From: Cliona cf. orientalis
Taxonomy: Eukaryota > Porifera > Demospongiae > Clionaida > Clionaidae
Length of the DNA stretch: 64,000 nt
Reading direction: 5' to 3'
Assembly (NCBI GenBank): GCA_963930775.1
Contig: OZ005700.1
Coordinates: 4,656,109 to 4,720,108 of the forward strand
Every line of letters starts with the position of its first letter. The stretch's first letter is position 1. The position numbers were made by a program, and so were the translations under genes. Shown in pieces: positions 59,704 to 64,000 of this stretch. The notes beneath the pieces are model-generated. The model saw only the letters and a program-made list of their open reading frames with translations, searched no databases and was not told the DNA's origin.

Positions 59704-61629
59704 ATGGGACAGCATTTATCAAGTAAGGATACAATACTACCTTGAAAAGTTTATCCTCTAGTCTGACTTGCAGGGTATGTTGCAGATGAGCTGCAAGAAA
59801 GGGAGAGAGATGTGCAGCACCTACAGCGGCTTCAACAGCAGCTTGGTCTTAGAGGTACTAGTTACATGTATACGCTATAGGCTGCATGCTTCACTATGTA
59901 TAGTCATTACTCACTAATACTTTATAGGCCAGCGATACCAGCCATATAAGACAAAAAAAGGAAAAAGAACATCTCAGGTAAGTGCAAATGACAAAGAGCA
60001 ATCTCTAGAGGATCAACAGTAACATTTTTATTTCTCCCAACACAGAAATCACAAACTCACCTTGTCGCTCAATCAGTTCCTCCTCCGACTGGTCAGTGGC
60101 CCTCTCCTCCTCCTCCAGCAGTGAGTCTTTCTCCTCCGGCTGGTCAGTGGCCATCTGCTCCTCCTCCTCCAGCAGTGAGTCCTCCGCCTCTGGCTGGTCA
60201 GCGACCCTCTGCTCCTCCTCCGGCTGGTCAGTGGCCCTCTCCTCCTCCTCCAGCAGCGAGTCATCCCCCTCTGGCTGGTCAATGGCCATCTGCTCCTCCT
60301 CCTCCAGCAGTGAGTCCTCCGCCTCTGGCTGGTCAGCGACCCTCTGCTCCTCCTCCTCCAGCAGTGAGTCCTTCTCCTCCGGCTAGTCAGTGGCCCTCTG
60401 CTCCTCCTCCAGCAGTGAGTCCTTCTCCTCCGGCTGGTCAGTGGCCCTCTGCTCCTCCTCCAGCAGTGAGTCCTTCTCCTCCGACTGGTCAGTGGCCCTC
60501 TCCTCCTCCTCCAGCAGCGAGTCCTCCTCCTCCGGCTGGTCAATGGCCATCTGCTCCTCCTCCAGCAGTGAGTCCTTCTCCTCCGGCTGGTCAGTGGCCC
60601 TCTGCTCCTCCTCCAGCAGCGAGTCCTTCTTTTCCGACTGGTCAGTGGCCCTCTCCTCCTCCTCTAGCAGCGAGTCCTCCTCCTCCGGCTGGTCAATGGC
60701 CATCTGCTCCTCCTCCAGCAGTGAGTCCTTCTCCTCCGGCTGGTCAGTGGCCCTCTGCTCCTCCTCCAGCAGCGAGTCCTTCTCCTCCGACTGGTCAGTG
60801 GCCCTCTCCTCCTCCTCCAGCAGCGAGTCCTCCTCCTCCGGCTGGTCAGTGGCCCTCTCCTCCTCCTCCTCCTCCAGCAGTGAGTCCCCCTCCTTCAGCT
60901 GGTCAGTGGCCCTCTCCTCCCCCTCCAGCAGTGAGTCCTCCTCCTCCGACTGGTCAGTGGCCCTCTGCTCCTCCTCCTCCAGCAGCGAGTCTTTCTCCTC
61001 TGGCTGGTCAATGGTCTTCTGCTTCTCCTCCGTCAGTAATGAGTCTCTCTTCTCCAGGTAGTCAGTTCTCTGCTCCTCCTCCTCTAGCAGTGAGTCCTTC
61101 TCCTCCGACTGGTCAGTGGCCCTCTCCTCCTCCTCCAGCAGCGAGTCCTCCTCCTTCGGCTAGTCAGTGGCCATCTGCTCCTCCTCCTCCAGCTGGTCAG
61201 CGGCCCTCTACTCCTCCTCCATCAGTGAGTCCCCCTCCACCAGCTGGTCAGTGGCCCTCTCCTCCTCCTCCAGCAGTGAGTCCTCCTCCTCCGACTGGTC
61301 AGTGGCCCTCTGCTCCTCCTCCTCCAGCAGCGAGTCTTTCTCCTCTGGCTGGTCAATGGCCTTCTGCTTCTCCTCCGTCAGTAATGAGTCTCTCTTCTCC
61401 AGGTAGTCAGTTCTCTGCTCCTCCTCCTCTAGCAGCAAGCCCTCTTCCTCCTCCAGCTGGTCAGCGGCCCTCTACTCCTCCTCCTCCATCAGTGAGTCCC
61501 CCTCCTCCAGCTGGTCAGTGGCACTCTGCTTCTCTTCCTCCATCAGTGCGTCCTCCTCTGCCAGCTCCACCAGTTATGAGACCTACTTCACCAACTTCCC
61601 TTTATGGTCATAACTGCATAATATGCTAA
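59704..61629 (+). CDS. Four-exon gene: myristoylated, coiled-coil, Pro-rich repeat protein
   Basis: Exons 59704-59722, 59774-59854, 59928-59977 and 60046-61629 join in phase (introns 51, 73 and 68 bp, all GT-AG) to about 577 residues. The start ATG (context GAAAATGG) gives 'MGQHLS', which fits the N-myristoylation rule (Gly2, Ser6), so membrane attachment is likely. Residues 7-32 form a charged coiled coil ('ADELQERERDVQHLQRLQQQ'), followed by a basic patch ('KTKKGKRTS'). Exon 4 then encodes some 29 repeats of about 17 residues, of the type 'SPSPPAGQWPSAPPPAV', and a short unique tail ('MRPTSPTSLYGHNCIIC'). The poly-Pro segments could bind SH3, WW or EVH1 domains. Only this frame is open through the whole array and joins splice sites. 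No family is recognised. Confidence 0.7.
60050..61555. repeat. 51-bp coding minisatellite
   Basis: The unit is about 51 bp ('ggctggtcagtggccctctg' plus a CTCCTC-rich part), with variants of 45-60 bp that all keep multiples of three. It is GC-rich against an AT-rich window. Acidic Glu-rich frames on the opposite strand and Ser-rich frames on the same strand are open for long stretches but are interrupted, unlike the Pro-rich frame. Confidence 0.9.
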
Positions 61630-63130
61630 TATTTTATGGTTTTCGTTATTTTGCAATAGGATTGAAATCAAGTTACTGTGAAATCTGGCTAATAAGCGCA
61701 TGCACTTATAGCAGTGTAGTATAAATCACACACAATTACATTCCACTAATGTCATGTGACCATGGTTCTGCAATCTGATTGGGCCGCAATATACGTACCT
61801 CGAGGACAAGGAAGTGCAACCCTTTTGACCAGACCCTTTCTCGTGCGTGCATGAAGGGGGCTGGGCACGAGACTAAAAAGAGACAGCGATGGTGTGCATC
61901 CTTTGGCTTCACGGAACCACAAACTATAGTGAAGGAGCTACTAGAACCAGATTATGGAGACACTTCTACGCACATGTAACTCCTATCCCAGGTCACGCCA
62001 CGCGGAGGCAGATGCACAGGTGACCCTCAAGGCATTATGTCTACTACACAATGCCCCGGCTCAAATTCAAGGGAGAGAAAGAAGGAATGGCTGATTCCGG
62101 GATCGAACTGTAAGCACACAAATTAATATATTATGTCCCCACCCTACTACAAATCAGATGTGTACTCATAGCTGCTTTGGAAAACATTCTCTAGCGAAAT
62201 CATCCAAAGCTGACCAGCCCGAAATCAGCCATTACATACATACATACACAACAAGCCTTCACATTCGTCCCGACTGAGCTCTAAGAAGAGAGGAAAGATA
62301 TAGCACAATACAGACCATTCACTAACACAAAAATGCCACAGAAAACCAAGTCTGTATCAGTACATGCCATATATCTCCGCTGACAGGAGCAACAAGTGCT
62401 CAATCATGCTGTAACTGGAGGAGCTCGACATAAATACACACGATATAAAGAGCCCGGGCCACACTGCCTCGGTTTATGGAGGAAGCTAAATGTGTACAAT
62501 GCACATACATATTGATGTAAAGATAACGGCCTAAACATAATAGCAGCTGACACTAGTATGAGGTTCCTTGACCCTTACACCTAGACAGTGTGACTACAAG
62601 CACCACGTTACAATGAGCACATCAACATGACTGCCAGTTTTCAAGAAAGAGAGAATGAGAGCTCTGTACATACCCCATGTGCACAATTAGTAGCCTAGTG
62701 TGTGCTCTTGCATTCACTTACATGTACGCGTCATATACATGTAGATGTGCAGTACACGGTTGAAACAGCACACGGCACACCTGATGTGATTTGTACAGTT
62801 TGTCAACATTATGAGGTGAAACAAACGTAGGCTTTGGCATTTTTGATGAATATTATTATACTCACCACTCGCTAAGATTGCCTCTATGCTGATATCAGGT
62901 AATTTTTTTAGAACAGAGAGAGAAATATAAGTCCGATGGGAAAACTAGAAGCCATCAACGACTCATCATGCCACCCGAGCTTCAGGCAGCTGACTTCAAC
63001 GAGGAGAAAGAGAGAAAATGCCAAGCCACCTGATTACTTTATTATGCACACGGGGGTAATACCATAGTGTCCCAGGCAAGTGCACTATAATAATATCATA
63101 CTGATAGAGTACATGTACTGTAGAGCAGAT
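61630..63130. other. 3' flank and spacer; no gene seen
   Basis: Begins with the 'gaaatcaagttactgtg' segment shared with 55437 and a TAAGCGCATG MITE end. It contains the direct-repeat copy at 62565-62655. The frame at 61779-61979 is unsupported. Confidence 0.5.
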
Positions 63131-63592
63131 TACCGTAGACTCTGGTTAATAAGCGCATGCGCTTATAGCGGTAAACGGAATGACAGTATGCGCTTAATAA
63201 AGGATATGCGCTTATACGGCACATAACCACGCCCACAAGCGTTTGGGCACGTGATGGATGCGAGGCCTGGGCCTGGCTAGAGCTAGCTATAGCTAGCACT
63301 AGCGCTCGATCGATCGATCGAGCACTTTAACGTTTACAGTTGCCGCTCGAGCTGACGAGTGCTGGCGATTAGTCGATCTTCTTGCATGATAACGTTATTC
63401 GTGGCCATCATTTCTCCAAAGATAGCTGGAGTCCAACTACTTTCCAGCCGGTCAAGGTCAGCTTCATAGAATGCCACGCCTATTAAGCGCATGCGCTTAA
63501 TAAACAATAGCTTATGACAAGAAGAGGGCATGCGCTTAATAAATAATGTGCGCTTAATAGCGAGGTGCGCTTAATAACCAGAGTTTACGGTA
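63131..63592. mobile_element. MITE with TAAGCGCATG repeats, 462 bp
   Basis: Inverted ends TACCGTAGACTCTGGTTAAT and the complement 'aataaccagagtttacggta'. Between them are many 'gcgcttaataa' words. It is the same family as 19225-19679. The short minus-strand frames inside (63096-63531) are not supported. Confidence 0.75.
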
Positions 63593-64000
63593 TATTTAGA
63601 GCAACATGATACAACTTGATACTACGTTTTCACTCATAAAATTTTTGCTCGGTAACCTATACCTGTACCTACTACTCTGTAATATAATCAGTTTGAATAG
63701 ACAACAAACAACTGTACCAAGTGCCCAACACAAACAAGTATTGAGATGATACAGAGAGGGAGAATGCAGCCATATTAATACAAACATACATGTAGTATAG
63801 ACTGGGATAGAGAACACAAGAGAGAAACATATCTCCAATGTGAAAACCAGAAGCCATCAACGACTCATCACGCCACCTGAGGGTGGGAGCTTCAGGCAAC
63901 TGACTTCAACGAGGAGAGATACATGTACATTTAGATATTATGGCAGAGCAGAGAACAACCCTGTTTGCTGACATGGCATTTGTGTACTTTCTTATAAGGT
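63593..64000. other. No gene seen
   Basis: Spacer with the second copy of the 'gccatcaacgactcatca' direct repeat (63853-63925). The minus-strand frames at 63596-63899 overlap one another in different phases and look random. Confidence 0.5.

Overview
The window looks like nuclear DNA of an invertebrate animal, and a demosponge of the Amphimedon type is my best guess. What I can see is AT-rich, gene-poor sequence, very short introns with standard GT-AG ends (51-75 bp in three genes), no operons, many microsatellites and a great density of short DNA transposons. The species guess rests on my memory that several of the repeat families look sponge-like; it was not checked.

Layout. From 1 to 25.4 kb there is almost no coding sequence. 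It is a mosaic of short inverted-repeat elements, a 543-bp nested palindrome, a 1.6-kb element with internal CATGAAAT/ATTTCATG-type repeats and one unrecognised pair of overlapping frames (10.0-10.8 kb). From 25.5 to 32.4 kb an array of roughly 360-440-bp tandem repeats is interrupted by a decayed two-gene DNA transposon of ISL2EU type. It has a THAP/DDE_Tnp_4 transposase on the plus strand and a convergent SWIM-YqaJ-PHD gene on the minus strand. The transposase gene is itself split by an 884-bp Mutator-like element with a FLYWCH-type frame and a 9-bp target duplication. From 32.4 to 44.1 kb come an internally inverted Gypsy pol remnant, foldback elements, three TIR-associated modules carrying tRNA-like pol III boxes, and an IS630/Tc1-type transposase fossil.

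From 44 to 62 kb is the gene-bearing part. It holds a possible PB1-SHOCT protein gene and a second ubiquitin/PB1-like gene (both minus), a three-exon and a two-exon gene with related PD-(D/E)XK-like regions (47.7-49.1 and 52.7-53.7 kb), and a four-exon gene for a predicted N-myristoylated protein with many 17-residue proline-rich repeats (59.7-61.6 kb). The two nuclease-like genes lie beside arrays of an 84-bp minisatellite, and a hammerhead ribozyme motif follows the first. A second, weaker hammerhead-like motif is on the minus strand at 57.3 kb.

The most notable items are the hammerhead motif, a family of extremely short (21-72 bp) TAGCCTCG...CGAGGCTA elements with 9-bp duplications, the frame-restoring 'empty site' of the Mutator-like insertion, TIR elements that carry tRNA-like promoters, and the minisatellite-associated nuclease-like genes. 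All functional statements are inferences from sequence read by eye; no search or folding program was run.
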